From an uncultured Eubacteriales bacterium (GTDB lineage Bacteria > Bacillota > Clostridia > Oscillospirales > Oscillospiraceae): a stretch of 64,000 bases of DNA. A model generated the notes under the pieces. That model saw only the letters and a list, made by a program, of their open reading frames with translations, ran no database searches and was not told the DNA's origin. The translations under genes and the position numbers were made by a program. The stretch spans positions 1 to 64,000 of the forward strand of contig ONEB01000010.1 in NCBI GenBank assembly GCA_900316745.1, in the 5' to 3' direction. Position 1 is the stretch's first letter, and every line of letters starts with the position of its first letter. Of this stretch, positions 23,709 through 32,502 are shown in pieces.

Positions 23709-23790
23709 GTAAAGAGCATTTTCGTATGGTGTGATACACCATATTTCGCACAGGCAGAGTGCCTTGCGTATTTTTGTGGAGGACAATTCG

Positions 23791-25488
23791 ATGGAAATTC
23801 TGAAATTCAATCAGGATGCTTGCAAAAACTGTTATAAGTGCGTGCGTTACTGCCCGGTCAAATCCATGCGTGTGTACAAGGGCCTGCCGCAGATCATTCA
23901 CAATGAGTGCATCGTATGCGGCAACTGCGTGAGTGTTTGCCCGCAACACGCCAAGTATGTGGTGAGCGAGGTCAAGCGCATCAAGGAGCTCATCCGCGCA
24001 GGGAAGCAGGTCGTTGCGAGCGTGGACTCCACCTATCTTGCCTACTTTGAGACGCCCGGCTTCTCCGGCGTGCGGCAGGCGCTGCGCACGCTCGGCATGT
24101 CCGAGGCGTATGAGACGGCAGAGGGCGCGCAGCTGGTCGAGCGCCAGCTCGAGATCCTTGTCTCCCGCGCCGAGGGCAGGCCCGTCATCACGTCCGGCTG
24201 CCCGTCGATCGTGCTCTACGCCGAGAAGCACTTCCCGGAGGCGCTGCCGTATCTCGCGCCGGTCCTGTCCCCGATGCAGGCGCACGCGCAGATCCTGCGC
24301 CAGCGCTGCCCGGGCGCCGTGATCGTCTATATCAGCCCCTGCATCGCCCGCAAGGAGGAGACCAAGGACTTCGAGAGCGTGGGCGCGGACTATGCGATCA
24401 CGTTTGATGAGCTCGCCGCATGGATGGCAGAAGCGGGCGTGAAGGTGCCCGCGGATGTGGAGCCCGATGAGCCGAAGATCTCGCGCGGCTATGTCGTCAC
24501 CGGCGGCGTCGAGGACGGCATGACCCATCTGATCGGCGTGGACTATCTCGCGGTCGATACGCTTGATGACTGCATCAAGGTCATGAAGTGCGTCGCAGAC
24601 GGCGGCCTGACCGACTGTGTGATCGAGATGTCCGCCTGCCACGGCAACTGCATCGGCGGCATGGTGTTCTCCCGCAAGGATCGCAACCTGCTGGAATCCC
24701 GCAAGCGTATCGAGAACGCGTCGGCGTACAACGGCGGCGACTACGACATCTCCGAGCGCATCGACCTATATCGCGCCATGGAGGATCACCACATCCGCAA
24801 GGAAGAGGACGTTCCCGACAGCGCCATCACCGGCATCCTGCGCAAGATGGGCAAATTCACGGCTGAGGATGAGATCGACTGCGGCCTGTGCGGCTATGCC
24901 ACCTGCCGCGAAAGCGCGCGGGCAATCTATGAGGGACGCGCCGAGGTCAGCATGTGCCTGCCCTATATGAAGGAGAAGGCGGAGACCTACTCCGAGAAGA
25001 TCATCAACGTCTCCCCGGAGGGCATCATCACCGTCAGCAAAAAGCTCAAGGTCAAGCAGATCAACAACGCCGCCTGCCGCATCTTCGGCATCAAGGACCC
25101 CTCGGACATCATCGGCTATCCTGTCAGCCGCATCATGGATGAATATGATTTCGTCAAGCTCATGAGCATTGACGATACGCAGTATACGGACCAAATCTTC
25201 CTTGCTGAATACAACGTCTACCTCGAGCGGATCTTCATCTGCGACCCGCAGCGCACGATGTTCACCTGTATCATGCGCGACGTGACCCGCTCCCGTCAGC
25301 GCAAGAGCCAGGTGCAGAAGACCAAGCTCCACGCGGCGGACATTGCCGACAACATCGCCGACAAGCAGCTGCGCATCGTACATGAGATCGCAAGCCTCCT
25401 CGGCGAGACCGCCGCGGAGACAAAGGTTGCCGTGCACGATCTGAAGGAAGCGATCCTGCTGGATGAGGATGATGACGATGCGGAATGA
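23791..25488 (+). CDS. [FeFe]-hydrogenase-like redox sensor with ferredoxin, Fe-S and PAS domains (HydS/HsfB-like)
   Basis: A 565-residue multi-domain protein. Residues 11-50 form two [4Fe-4S] ferredoxin motifs (Cys 11, 14, 17, 21 and 40, 43, 46, 50). Residues about 70-300 are an H-cluster-type domain: TSGCP (134-138), SPCIARKEE (182-190) and ACHGNC (282-287). The four cluster Cys are kept (137, 184, 283, 287), but the proton-shuttle Cys of TSCCP is Gly136. A further Fe-S motif (Cys 364, 367, 372, 389) and a PAS domain (about 402-500) follow. Loss of that Cys plus a PAS tail is the pattern of sensory group C hydrogenases, so I infer a redox/H2 sensor rather than a catalytic enzyme. GGAGG lies eight bases before the start. 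It overlaps a phosphatase gene, its probable output. Confidence 0.88.
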   Translation: MEILKFNQDACKNCYKCVRYCPVKSMRVYKGLPQIIHNECIVCGNCVSVCPQHAKYVVSEVKRIKELIRAGKQVVASVDSTYLAYFETPGFSGVRQALRTLGMSEAYETAEGAQLVERQLEILVSRAEGRPVITSGCPSIVLYAEKHFPEALPYLAPVLSPMQAHAQILRQRCPGAVIVYISPCIARKEETKDFESVGADYAITFDELAAWMAEAGVKVPADVEPDEPKISRGYVVTGGVEDGMTHLIGVDYLAVDTLDDCIKVMKCVADGGLTDCVIEMSACHGNCIGGMVFSRKDRNLLESRKRIENASAYNGGDYDISERIDLYRAMEDHHIRKEEDVPDSAITGILRKMGKFTAEDEIDCGLCGYATCRESARAIYEGRAEVSMCLPYMKEKAETYSEKIINVSPEGIITVSKKLKVKQINNAACRIFGIKDPSDIIGYPVSRIMDEYDFVKLMSIDDTQYTDQIFLAEYNVYLERIFICDPQRTMFTCIMRDVTRSRQRKSQVQKTKLHAADIADNIADKQLRIVHEIASLLGETAAETKVAVHDLKEAILLDEDDDDAE

Positions 25489-26656
25489 TAAGCTTCGAAA
25501 CAAAACCCTGGTCTGGGACATCGGCTTTGTGACCCGGTGCAAGAACGGGGAGACCATCTGCGGCGACCACTGCGTCATCAACAGCGACGTCGAAAAAACG
25601 ATCGTCCTCTCCGACGGGCTCGGCAGCGGCGTAAAGGCGAACATTCTCTCCACGCTGACAGCCAAGATGCTCGCGCGCATGCTCGAGGGCAACGTGCCGC
25701 TTGACGAGTGTGTCACCACAGTCGCCGAGACGCTCCCGATGTGCAAGGACCGGAAGCTCGCCTACGCCACGTTCACGATCGTGGAGACCGCCGGTCAGGC
25801 GGTCACGCTCGTGCAGTACGATAATCCCCGTGCGGTGTATATCCATGACGGAAAGGTGCAGAAATACGGCTACACAGCGCACTTCATTCAGGACAAGGAG
25901 CTGCACGAAAGCCGCTTCCAGTTCAGCGCCGGCGACATGCTGATTCTCTTCAGCGACGGCGTGGCGGAGGCCGGACGCGGTCTGACCACGGTGTCCGGCT
26001 GGCCGGAGGACGAGATGCACGATTTCATGGAGCGCAACTATACGCCCGACTGCTCCGCGCAGAAGATGGCAGCGCTGATCCTCTCGTGCGTCCAGTCTCT
26101 GGATCTGGACGTCATGCACGATGATACGACCATCGCCGTGCTGCGCCTGCGCCCGCGCATGGCGGCAAACGTCATGATCGGACCTCCGGAGAACAAGGAC
26201 GACGATCTCGGGACGATGCGCCTGTTCTTCGCCAAGGAGGGCAAGCACGCCGTCTGCGGCGGCACGACCGCAAAGGCGGTTGCAAACCACCTCGGCGCGC
26301 GCGTGCGCGTCCTGCCCGACACGGGCACGGAAGAGGTTCCGCCCATGAGCGAGATCACCGGCGTCGACCTCGTCACCGAGGGCGCCGTCACGCTGCAGGA
26401 GACGATCCGACTCATTGAGCTCTATCAGAAAGACGGCCTGCTCACGCTCGAGCTTGAGCGCCGCAAGGACGGCGCTGCAAAGCTGGCAAAGCTTCTTTGC
26501 GAGGAGTCGACGGAGGTCAACATCCTCTTCGGCAACGCCTCGAACAGCGCCATGGACGATACGGAATTCAGCTTCTCGCACAAGCTTCAGCTCATGCAGC
26601 AGCTGCAGACCGTGCTGGAGGCTGCGGGAAAGCGTGTGAAAATCAGCCTCTGCTGA
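25478..26656 (+). CDS. SpoIIE-type PP2C protein phosphatase with extra C-terminal domain
   Basis: About 392 residues. The PP2C/SpoIIE core spans about 10-215: a GDHC acidic start, LSDGLGSGVKANILS with the metal-binding Asp, FSDGVAEAG, and HDDTTIAVLRL. The remaining 170 residues (GGTTAKAVANHLG, then an alpha/beta stretch) are not a domain I recognise. Several ATGs (25463-25478) are in frame; 25478 is preferred because the AGG at 25466-25468 is best placed. The gene overlaps the hydrogenase-like sensor by 11 bases, so the phosphatase is likely its output partner, acting on a phosphorylated regulator not seen here. Confidence 0.85.
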   Translation: MRNDKLRNKTLVWDIGFVTRCKNGETICGDHCVINSDVEKTIVLSDGLGSGVKANILSTLTAKMLARMLEGNVPLDECVTTVAETLPMCKDRKLAYATFTIVETAGQAVTLVQYDNPRAVYIHDGKVQKYGYTAHFIQDKELHESRFQFSAGDMLILFSDGVAEAGRGLTTVSGWPEDEMHDFMERNYTPDCSAQKMAALILSCVQSLDLDVMHDDTTIAVLRLRPRMAANVMIGPPENKDDDLGTMRLFFAKEGKHAVCGGTTAKAVANHLGARVRVLPDTGTEEVPPMSEITGVDLVTEGAVTLQETIRLIELYQKDGLLTLELERRKDGAAKLAKLLCEESTEVNILFGNASNSAMDDTEFSFSHKLQLMQQLQTVLEAAGKRVKISLC

Positions 26657-26681
26657 CAGGAGCATCAGAAAGGAGCAGACC

Positions 26682-27389
26682 ATGACCCGACGAACCCGGA
26701 CCATCCTCATCATCGTGATCCTGATTCTCGCGCTCATCATCGGCGGCTATTTCTATTACCGCGCGCATTTTCAGGTCTATGTCGATACCGCGCGGATGCT
26801 CGACTCCGTCTATAACGCCGAAAAATCCGACATCAGCTACACCGTTGCGCTCAACGGAAAAGAGCTGAATGTCAAATTCCGCACCGTGAAATTCCCGGTC
26901 GGGGACGGCGGGAGCGCCATGAAGATCGATGTGGAGGGGGATTATCTCTCTCATACTTTCTATAAGGTCAACGGGCGCAGCTACGACGACGAAAACGCGC
27001 TCGAGCGGGTCATCCCGAAAAACTTTATGAGCCTGCTGCAATGGGGCGCGGACGTATACAGCTCCGATCTTTCCATTGACCGCATCCGCGACGGCGCGCG
27101 CACGGTCTATACGGTCCAGGTTCCGGACAGCATGGTACAGTCCTTCATGGATCGCTATCTGGAGGGACTGGACAAACTGAATCTGACGTATTCCGACTGC
27201 ACGATGTATCTCACCACCGTGGACGGACAGGTTTCGGAGCTGACGCTGCAGGGCAATACAAAATACAAAGTGCTTGTCAGAGAGGCGAGCACCATGATCA
27301 CCGTGCGTGCGCAGGTGAATGCCGTCGGCGACGCGGTCAAAGTGCCGTCGCTGCCGCAGGACGTTCAGTTCGCCATGCACAGTACATAA
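26682..27389 (+). CDS. membrane-anchored hypothetical protein
   Basis: A 235-residue protein with a basic N-terminus (MTRRTRT) and one membrane helix at about 8-26; the rest is predicted outside the cell and beta-rich, with no cysteine-based or catalytic motif visible apart from a single Cys. An AAAGGAG site precedes the ATG. It lies 25 bases after the phosphatase and 25 before murT, so it could belong to either unit. I do not recognise the family. Confidence 0.75.
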   Translation: MTRRTRTILIIVILILALIIGGYFYYRAHFQVYVDTARMLDSVYNAEKSDISYTVALNGKELNVKFRTVKFPVGDGGSAMKIDVEGDYLSHTFYKVNGRSYDDENALERVIPKNFMSLLQWGADVYSSDLSIDRIRDGARTVYTVQVPDSMVQSFMDRYLEGLDKLNLTYSDCTMYLTTVDGQVSELTLQGNTKYKVLVREASTMITVRAQVNAVGDAVKVPSLPQDVQFAMHST

Positions 27390-27413
27390 GAGACACAAGG
27401 GAGACTTCCGCCA

Positions 27414-28784
27414 ATGAATTTTCGAGTATTTCTTGCAGTTTTATGCTGCAAGATCACACGCTTTCTGATCCGCCTCGTCGGGCGCGGCGGCACCGCCATG
27501 CCCGGCAGGATCGCATTGAAGATCTGCCCGACCGTCCTCGGCAGGCTCTCGCAGGGCGTGCGGACGATCCTCATCACGGGCACGAACGGCAAGACCACCA
27601 GCGCCCGCATGATCGAGCAGGCGTTCATTGACCAGAAGCGCAGCTATCTCGCCAACAAATCCGGCGCAAACCTTATTTCCGGCATCACGGCGGAGTTTGC
27701 CATGCAGAGCACGCTTTTCGGACGCTGCAAAAAAGAATTTGCGGTCATCGAGTGCGACGAGGCCGCGTCCAAGACCGTGCTGAAGTATCTTAAGCCTGAG
27801 GTCATCGTCGCGACGAACGTCTTTCGCGATCAGCTCGACCGCTACGGCGAGATCACGCACACGCTGAACAACATCATCGAGGGCATTTCGCATTCTCCGG
27901 ATTCGCTCCTGTGCCTCAATGCAGATGATTCGCTCATCGCCTCCATTCCGGAGCATGTGCCGAACAAGACCGTGTTCTTCGGCATCAGCGTGCCGCTGGA
28001 AGCGGGCGACAGCGCAGAGCTCTCCGACGCGCCGCACTGCATTCACTGCAAGACGGAGTATGTCTATGACTACCGCACCTACGGACACCTCGGCGGCTTC
28101 CGCTGCCCGAACTGCGGCTATGCGCGTCCGGTGCCGCAGTACGCCGTCACGGAGATCGCCTCGCAGGATGCCGATTCCAGCAGCGTGACCATGGATCTGA
28201 ACGGTAGAAACCTGTTTTTGCACATCAATCTTCCCGCTGTTTATAACATCTACAACGCCGCCGGCGCCGCTGCTGCGCTGGACGCGTTCGGCTTCCAGCG
28301 CGCCGAGATCGCAAGCGCGCTCGCAAGCTTTGACTGCGGCTTCGGGCGCATGGAGAAGTTTGATCTCGAGGGGACGCCCGGGCGCATGATGCTCGTGAAA
28401 AACCCCGCCGGCTGCAATCAGGTCATGCGGTATCTCGCTGCGCTCAAGGATCCGGCGGAGTTCGTCGTGTGCCTGAACGACAATGACGCCGACGGCACGG
28501 ATATCTCATGGATCTGGGACGCGGACTTTGAGCGGCTTGCCACCATGGGCGACCGCCTTGCGCGCGTACTCGTCTCCGGCGTCCGCGCCGAGGACATGGC
28601 GCTGCGGCTGAAGTATGCCGGCGTCCCTGTCGAACGCATGGAGATCATTCATGATTACGCAGCGCTCATCGATGAGATGTGCAGGAGCGAGGACCGCGTC
28701 TTTATCATGCCGACCTATACGGCGATGCTGGATCTGCGCAGCCAGCTGCAGAAGCGCCTCGGCGGAAAGGAGTTCTGGGAATGA
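27414..28784 (+). CDS. murT: lipid II isoglutaminyl synthase, glutamate-activating subunit MurT
   Basis: A 456-residue Mur-ligase-like protein that works with GatD to amidate D-Glu of lipid II to D-isoglutamine. The ATP loop TGTNGKTTSARM is at about 56-67, followed by a central domain with SGANLISG and ECDEAA, and a MurT-specific Cys4 zinc ribbon (CIHC ... CPNC, about 206-233) inserted in the core. The C-terminal DUF1727 domain includes NPAGCNQVM and LNDNDADGTDISW. Peptidoglycan amidation is common in Gram-positive bacteria. ATGA overlap with gatD. Confidence 0.95.
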   Translation: MNFRVFLAVLCCKITRFLIRLVGRGGTAMPGRIALKICPTVLGRLSQGVRTILITGTNGKTTSARMIEQAFIDQKRSYLANKSGANLISGITAEFAMQSTLFGRCKKEFAVIECDEAASKTVLKYLKPEVIVATNVFRDQLDRYGEITHTLNNIIEGISHSPDSLLCLNADDSLIASIPEHVPNKTVFFGISVPLEAGDSAELSDAPHCIHCKTEYVYDYRTYGHLGGFRCPNCGYARPVPQYAVTEIASQDADSSSVTMDLNGRNLFLHINLPAVYNIYNAAGAAAALDAFGFQRAEIASALASFDCGFGRMEKFDLEGTPGRMMLVKNPAGCNQVMRYLAALKDPAEFVVCLNDNDADGTDISWIWDADFERLATMGDRLARVLVSGVRAEDMALRLKYAGVPVERMEIIHDYAALIDEMCRSEDRVFIMPTYTAMLDLRSQLQKRLGGKEFWE

Positions 28785-29530
28785 GCACAACAAAGCTGCA
28801 AATCTGCCACCTGTATCCCGATCTCCTGAACCTCTACGGCGACCGCGGCAACATCCTGTGCTTCCGCCGCCGTCTGGAGTGGCGCGGACTCGAGGCCGAG
28901 ATCACCGAGGTCGGCGCCGGCGATACGGCGGACTTTACGAGATTCGATCTCATCTTCATCGGCGGCGGACAGGACTTTGAGCAGGAGGTTCTGCTCTCCG
29001 ATCTCCGCAGCGGAAAGGACCGCGAGCTGAAAGCCGCCATCGAGGACGGCAAAACCGTTCTTGCCATCTGCGGCGGGTATCAGATGCTCGGTAATTACTA
29101 TAAGACATGGGACGGTCAGCAGTGCGATTTCATCGGCGCGATCGACCTCTATACCATCGGCTCCAGGGAGCGCATGATCGGAAACTTCGCGTTTGAGTGC
29201 GGCGCTGCCTCCGGCGGCAGCACAGTTGTCGGCTTTGAGAACCACAGCGGCAAGACCTATCTCGGCGCGGGCGTCGAGCCCCTCGGCAGGATTCTCGCCG
29301 GCGGCGGCAACAACGGCTCTGACGGCACCGAGGGCGTGCGCTACATGAACGTCTTCGGCACATACAGCCACGGCCCGGTGCTGCCGAAAAACCCGGAGTT
29401 CTGCGATCACATTCTTGAGACGGCGTTCCGCCGCAGGGACGACAGCTTCCGTCTGCCGCCGCTGGACGACGCCGTTGAGCGCGCCGCGCACGACGCCATG
29501 GTCAAGCGCGTCGTGGGGCAGAGCAAATAA
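28781..29530 (+). CDS. gatD: lipid II isoglutaminyl synthase, glutaminase subunit GatD
   Basis: A 249-residue CobB/CobQ-like glutamine amidotransferase that supplies ammonia to MurT. The nucleophile is Cys97 in AICGGYQMLG; the catalytic His lies in GTYSHGPVLPKNP; an oxyanion-hole block (FIGGGQDFEQE) is near residue 60. The GGAAAGGAG sequence inside the end of murT is the ribosome site. Family length (about 243) fits. Confidence 0.93.
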   Translation: MSTTKLQICHLYPDLLNLYGDRGNILCFRRRLEWRGLEAEITEVGAGDTADFTRFDLIFIGGGQDFEQEVLLSDLRSGKDRELKAAIEDGKTVLAICGGYQMLGNYYKTWDGQQCDFIGAIDLYTIGSRERMIGNFAFECGAASGGSTVVGFENHSGKTYLGAGVEPLGRILAGGGNNGSDGTEGVRYMNVFGTYSHGPVLPKNPEFCDHILETAFRRRDDSFRLPPLDDAVERAAHDAMVKRVVGQSK

Positions 29531-29542
29531 GCGCAAACATTC

Positions 29543-29572
29543 ATCGCCGCAGGCCTTTCGGTCTGCGGCGAT
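29543..29572. terminator. hairpin between convergent gatD and gluQRS
   Basis: ATCGCCGCAG (29543-29552) pairs with CTGCGGCGAT (29563-29572). The T-tract is poor on the plus strand, so termination efficiency is uncertain. Confidence 0.5.
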
Positions 29573-29579
29573 TTGCTGC

Positions 29580-30518
29580 TTATATCAGATTGTTCGGCAC
29601 CAGAATAGGCTCTGCGGGCACCTTTTTCCATGAGAAATCAGCGATCAGTTCCTGCGCCGTCACGGGCGCTGCCGTCTCGCGCAGCCCCGCGAGTTTGGCG
29701 AGAACGCCGGTCAGCGCCTCGGGCGTGAACCGCTCGCGGAACGCCTCCATGCTCAAATCTCCGGCGCGCTTGGAGAGCTTACGACCCTCGGGAGCCACCA
29801 GCAGAGGACAATGGCAGTAGCTTGGCGGCGTACCGCCGAGCAGGCGCATGAGCGTGATCTGCCGCGCCGTGGAGCTTATGAGGTCCTGCGCGCGCACAAC
29901 CCGCGTCACGCCCATCTCCATGTCGTCCACGGACACCGCGAGCTGATAGGCATAGACGCCGTCGGAGCGCCGGATGATGAAATCATCCTCGCCGGGGCAA
30001 AGCACGTCCGTCTGATCGCCGAAATGCCCGTCCGTCCAGTGCACCGTTTCGTTCGGCACATAGAGCTTCTTTGCCGCGGGGCGTCCGGTGTCCGGCTTCG
30101 GATGCGTCCGGCAGGTGCAGCCGCGCGGCCTTTCCTCGCCCGGATGCGGCGCGGAGGCGGCTAGACGCTCGGCGCGTGAGCAGCGGCAGTCATAGACGAG
30201 CCCCTGCGCTTCGAGCGTCTTCAGCGCGGCGGCATAACGTTCTGTCCGGTGTGACTGCGCAAACGCAGTGCCGCCGGGGCGCCAGCCAATGTCCCAGTCC
30301 AGCCCCAGCCAGAGAAGATCCTCTGCCATGCGGCCTGCATATTCGGGAGAGCTTCGCGCGGGGTCTAAGTCCTCCAGCCGAAACAGCATCACGCCGCCCT
30401 GGCTGCGCACGTCGAGCCACGCGAGCAGAGAGGACAGAAGATTTCCCAGATGCAGCCGCCCGCTCGGACTCGGCGCAAAGCGCCCAACGATCGGGGAAAC
30501 GTCAGATCTCATCTTCAT
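29580..30518 (-). CDS. gluQ: glutamyl-Q tRNA(Asp) synthetase
   Basis: A 312-residue paralogue of the glutamyl-tRNA synthetase catalytic core that lacks the anticodon-binding domain and glutamylates queuosine at position 34 of tRNA-Asp. The HIGH-like motif is PSPSGRLHLGN (about 16-26), the zinc cysteines include CRCSR and CTC, and the KMSKS equivalent is KLSKR (about 253). The first ATGs lie within the barstar end (17-base overlap). It implies queuosine is present in this organism, although no queuosine synthesis gene is in the window. Confidence 0.9.
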   Translation of the reverse strand: MKMRSDVSPIVGRFAPSPSGRLHLGNLLSSLLAWLDVRSQGGVMLFRLEDLDPARSSPEYAGRMAEDLLWLGLDWDIGWRPGGTAFAQSHRTERYAAALKTLEAQGLVYDCRCSRAERLAASAPHPGEERPRGCTCRTHPKPDTGRPAAKKLYVPNETVHWTDGHFGDQTDVLCPGEDDFIIRRSDGVYAYQLAVSVDDMEMGVTRVVRAQDLISSTARQITLMRLLGGTPPSYCHCPLLVAPEGRKLSKRAGDLSMEAFRERFTPEALTGVLAKLAGLRETAAPVTAQELIADFSWKKVPAEPILVPNNLI

Positions 30519-30789
30519 GCCCGAGCAGCAGTACCGTCAGAGCCTCGTTTTCCTGCCCCGCGTCATTCAGAACGCGGCGCAGTGCCGCGCCTTTCTCGCC
30601 GAGCGTCTCCGAGAGCGTGTCAAAGTCATAGATCGTCAGCGTCACAGGTTCCATCGGCTCCGTGAGCAGATCATACAGCGCGTCGAGATTCCGTCCGTAC
30701 CACGCGGGAAAGCCCAGACCCTCGGAGAGCGCGGTGTGCAGCGCGTCCATGTCCGCAATGCGCGCGCCGTATAGTGTGCAGTTTCTCAT
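30502..30789 (-). CDS. barstar-family ribonuclease inhibitor
   Basis: A 95-residue protein with the barstar signature YGRNLDALYDLLT; Asp36 and Asp40 correspond to barstar Asp35 and Asp39, which block the barnase active site. It directly follows the barnase-like gene with a four-base overlap, giving a matched toxin/immunity pair. The C-terminus is shorter on acidic residues than barstar but ends in GHEDEI. It probably protects the cytoplasm from unexported enzyme. Confidence 0.9.
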   Translation of the reverse strand: MRNCTLYGARIADMDALHTALSEGLGFPAWYGRNLDALYDLLTEPMEPVTLTIYDFDTLSETLGEKGAALRRVLNDAGQENEALTVLLLGHEDEI

Positions 30790-31298
30790 TGGTTTTCCTC
30801 CCCGTACAGGAGCGTAAAGCTTTCGTAGTGGTCATCGGTGTAGTAGATCAGTCCGTCGTTGGAGAACACGATCCTCTTCGCGCCGCGGCCGGACTGGCCG
30901 AGCGTGTCAATGTCGCACTCGGTGTAGGTGCGTCCGGGCGCTGCGGGCAACAGCCCCTCGTAGTTGCCGAAGCGGCTGCCGCCGATGCATTTTCCGGGGG
31001 CGTAGGGCTCCAGCGAGCCGCCCGTCCAGCCGAGCTTCTCGGCGTCGCGCTTCGTGATGAAGTTTTCCGGCAGATGACCGTACTGATGGATGTAGAGCGC
31101 CACGTCCTCTTTCGTGGTGTAAACGCCGTCTGGATCGAGCATCTCGTCGACCGGCGCGCTCGCGTTATCCGCGCTTTGCGGCGCAGCAGACTCGGGCGTA
31201 TTGCCGGAGCAATCAGGTGTCGTAAACACCACCAGCAGCGCCAGCAGCGCGATCACAGCGAGGACGAACGCCAGACCCTGGCGAAGATTCAGCTTCAT
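30786..31298 (-). CDS. barnase-family guanyl-preferring ribonuclease with N-terminal membrane anchor
   Basis: A 170-residue protein. Residues about 6-27 are a hydrophobic signal or anchor helix, followed by a Ser/Ala/Pro-rich linker (30-52), then a barnase domain (53-165) with VALYIHQYGHLPENFITKRD, APGKCIGG and TYTECDI. Catalytic Glu127, Arg142 and His157 correspond to barnase Glu73, Arg87 and His102. Barnase Lys27 is replaced by His75. No lipobox is present at the only Cys near the helix (PDC), so I infer a signal anchor or secreted form. A good promoter precedes it. The toxin gene comes first and the inhibitor second. Confidence 0.92.
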   Translation of the reverse strand: MKLNLRQGLAFVLAVIALLALLVVFTTPDCSGNTPESAAPQSADNASAPVDEMLDPDGVYTTKEDVALYIHQYGHLPENFITKRDAEKLGWTGGSLEPYAPGKCIGGSRFGNYEGLLPAAPGRTYTECDIDTLGQSGRGAKRIVFSNDGLIYYTDDHYESFTLLYGEENQ

Positions 31299-31330
31299 GC
31301 AACCCCTTCTTTCGCAGAATGGATAACAGC

Positions 31331-31359
31331 AGTATATCATTTTTGCACTTTGCATACAA
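31331..31359 (-). promoter_or_regulatory. promoter of barnase-barstar-gluQ operon
   Basis: Minus strand: -35 TTGTAT (31359-31354), 17-base spacer, -10 TATACT (31336-31331), 33 bases before the ATG at 31298. Confidence 0.6.
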
Positions 31360-31404
31360 GATAAACAAAGCGCACAATTCATGTTTCCCTTTTCGGGAAA
31401 GGTG

Positions 31405-31413
31405 TGCTATAAT
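31405..31413 (+). promoter_or_regulatory. extended -10 promoter of ddl-murF
   Basis: TGC-TATAAT (31405-31413), an extended -10 with a consensus hexamer; the -35 region is poor (TTCCCT at 31385-31390). A TTTCCC/GGGAAA inverted repeat (31384-31400) overlaps the -35 and could be an operator. Confidence 0.6.
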
Positions 31414-31457
31414 AAAATTTGTTGTATTCTGCCAATGTTTAAGGAGCGTTTATCAAT

Positions 31458-32498
31458 ATGAAGATCGTTGTTTTGTGCGGCGGGCTGAGCCCCGAACGCA
31501 ATGTGTCGCTTTCCAGCGGCAAAAAGATCGCCGCCGCGTTGTCCGCGCGCGGGCACAAGGTCGTCCCGGTGGATATGTTCCTGGGCTTTGAAGACTACGA
31601 GGGCGACCTGAATGCCATCTTTGAAAACCCGCCTGAGCTGGACTTCTCGGCGATCTCCGAGATTGCGCCGGATCTCGAAGCCGTGCGCGCCTCCCGCCGC
31701 TTCAGGAGCAAGAGCCTCTTCGGGCAGCATGTGCTGGAGGTCTGCCAGATGGCGGACGTCGTCTTCATGGCGCTGCACGGACGCGTCGGTGAGGACGGGC
31801 GCACGCAGGCCACGTTCGATATGCTCGGCATCCCGTATACCGGCAGCGGCTGTCTTCCCAGCGCGATCGCGATGGATAAGGATCTCACCAAGCGCCTTGT
31901 CGCCCCGGCGGGTGTGCGCACGCCCGCGTGGCAGCTTGTCGAGAGCGCAACGCTGGACGCGGACGCCGTCTGCGCCAAAGCGGTCTACCCCTGTGTCGTG
32001 AAGCCGGACGACTCCGGCAGCAGCATCGGCGTCGCCATCGCGCACAATGAAGCGGAGCTTCGCGCCGCGCTCGCGGATGCCGCCAAGGAGGGCAGCCGCA
32101 TCCTGGTCGAGCAGTATGTCTCCGGCCGTGAGGTGCAGATCGGCATTCTCGGCGACCGCTGCCTGCCGAGCATTGAGATTATCCCCGCTGAGGGCTTTTA
32201 TGACTATAAGAACAAGTACCAGCCCGGCGCGGCAAAGGAGATCACGCCCGCGCCCATCCCGGCGGAGACGGAGGCGGAGCTTGCGCGTTCTGCCATGATC
32301 GTCTTCAAGACGCTGGGGCTGCGCGCCTATTCCCGCGCGGACTTCATTCTGGACGCCGAGGGCAAGCTCTGGTTTTTGGAGATCAATACGCTGCCCGGCA
32401 TGACGCCGACCAGCCTCGTCCCGCAGGAGGCGGCTGCCGTCGGCATCGAATACGGCGAGCTCTGCGAGCAGATCATCGCACTTTCTATGGAGGCTTAA
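31458..32498 (+). CDS. ddl: D-alanine-D-alanine ligase
   Basis: A 346-residue ATP-grasp enzyme joining two D-Ala for the peptidoglycan stem peptide. Blocks include the N-terminal GGLSPERNVSL, the ATP-contacting VVKPDDSGSSIGV and VEQYVSGREVQ, the acidic metal site INTLPGMTPTS and an FYDYKNKY omega-loop typical of D-Ala-D-Ala rather than D-lactate ligases. It is followed directly by murF, which uses its product. An AAGGAGCG ribosome site is upstream of the ATG. Confidence 0.95.
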   Translation: MKIVVLCGGLSPERNVSLSSGKKIAAALSARGHKVVPVDMFLGFEDYEGDLNAIFENPPELDFSAISEIAPDLEAVRASRRFRSKSLFGQHVLEVCQMADVVFMALHGRVGEDGRTQATFDMLGIPYTGSGCLPSAIAMDKDLTKRLVAPAGVRTPAWQLVESATLDADAVCAKAVYPCVVKPDDSGSSIGVAIAHNEAELRAALADAAKEGSRILVEQYVSGREVQIGILGDRCLPSIEIIPAEGFYDYKNKYQPGAAKEITPAPIPAETEAELARSAMIVFKTLGLRAYSRADFILDAEGKLWFLEINTLPGMTPTSLVPQEAAAVGIEYGELCEQIIALSMEA

Positions 32499-32502
32499 AT
32501 AC

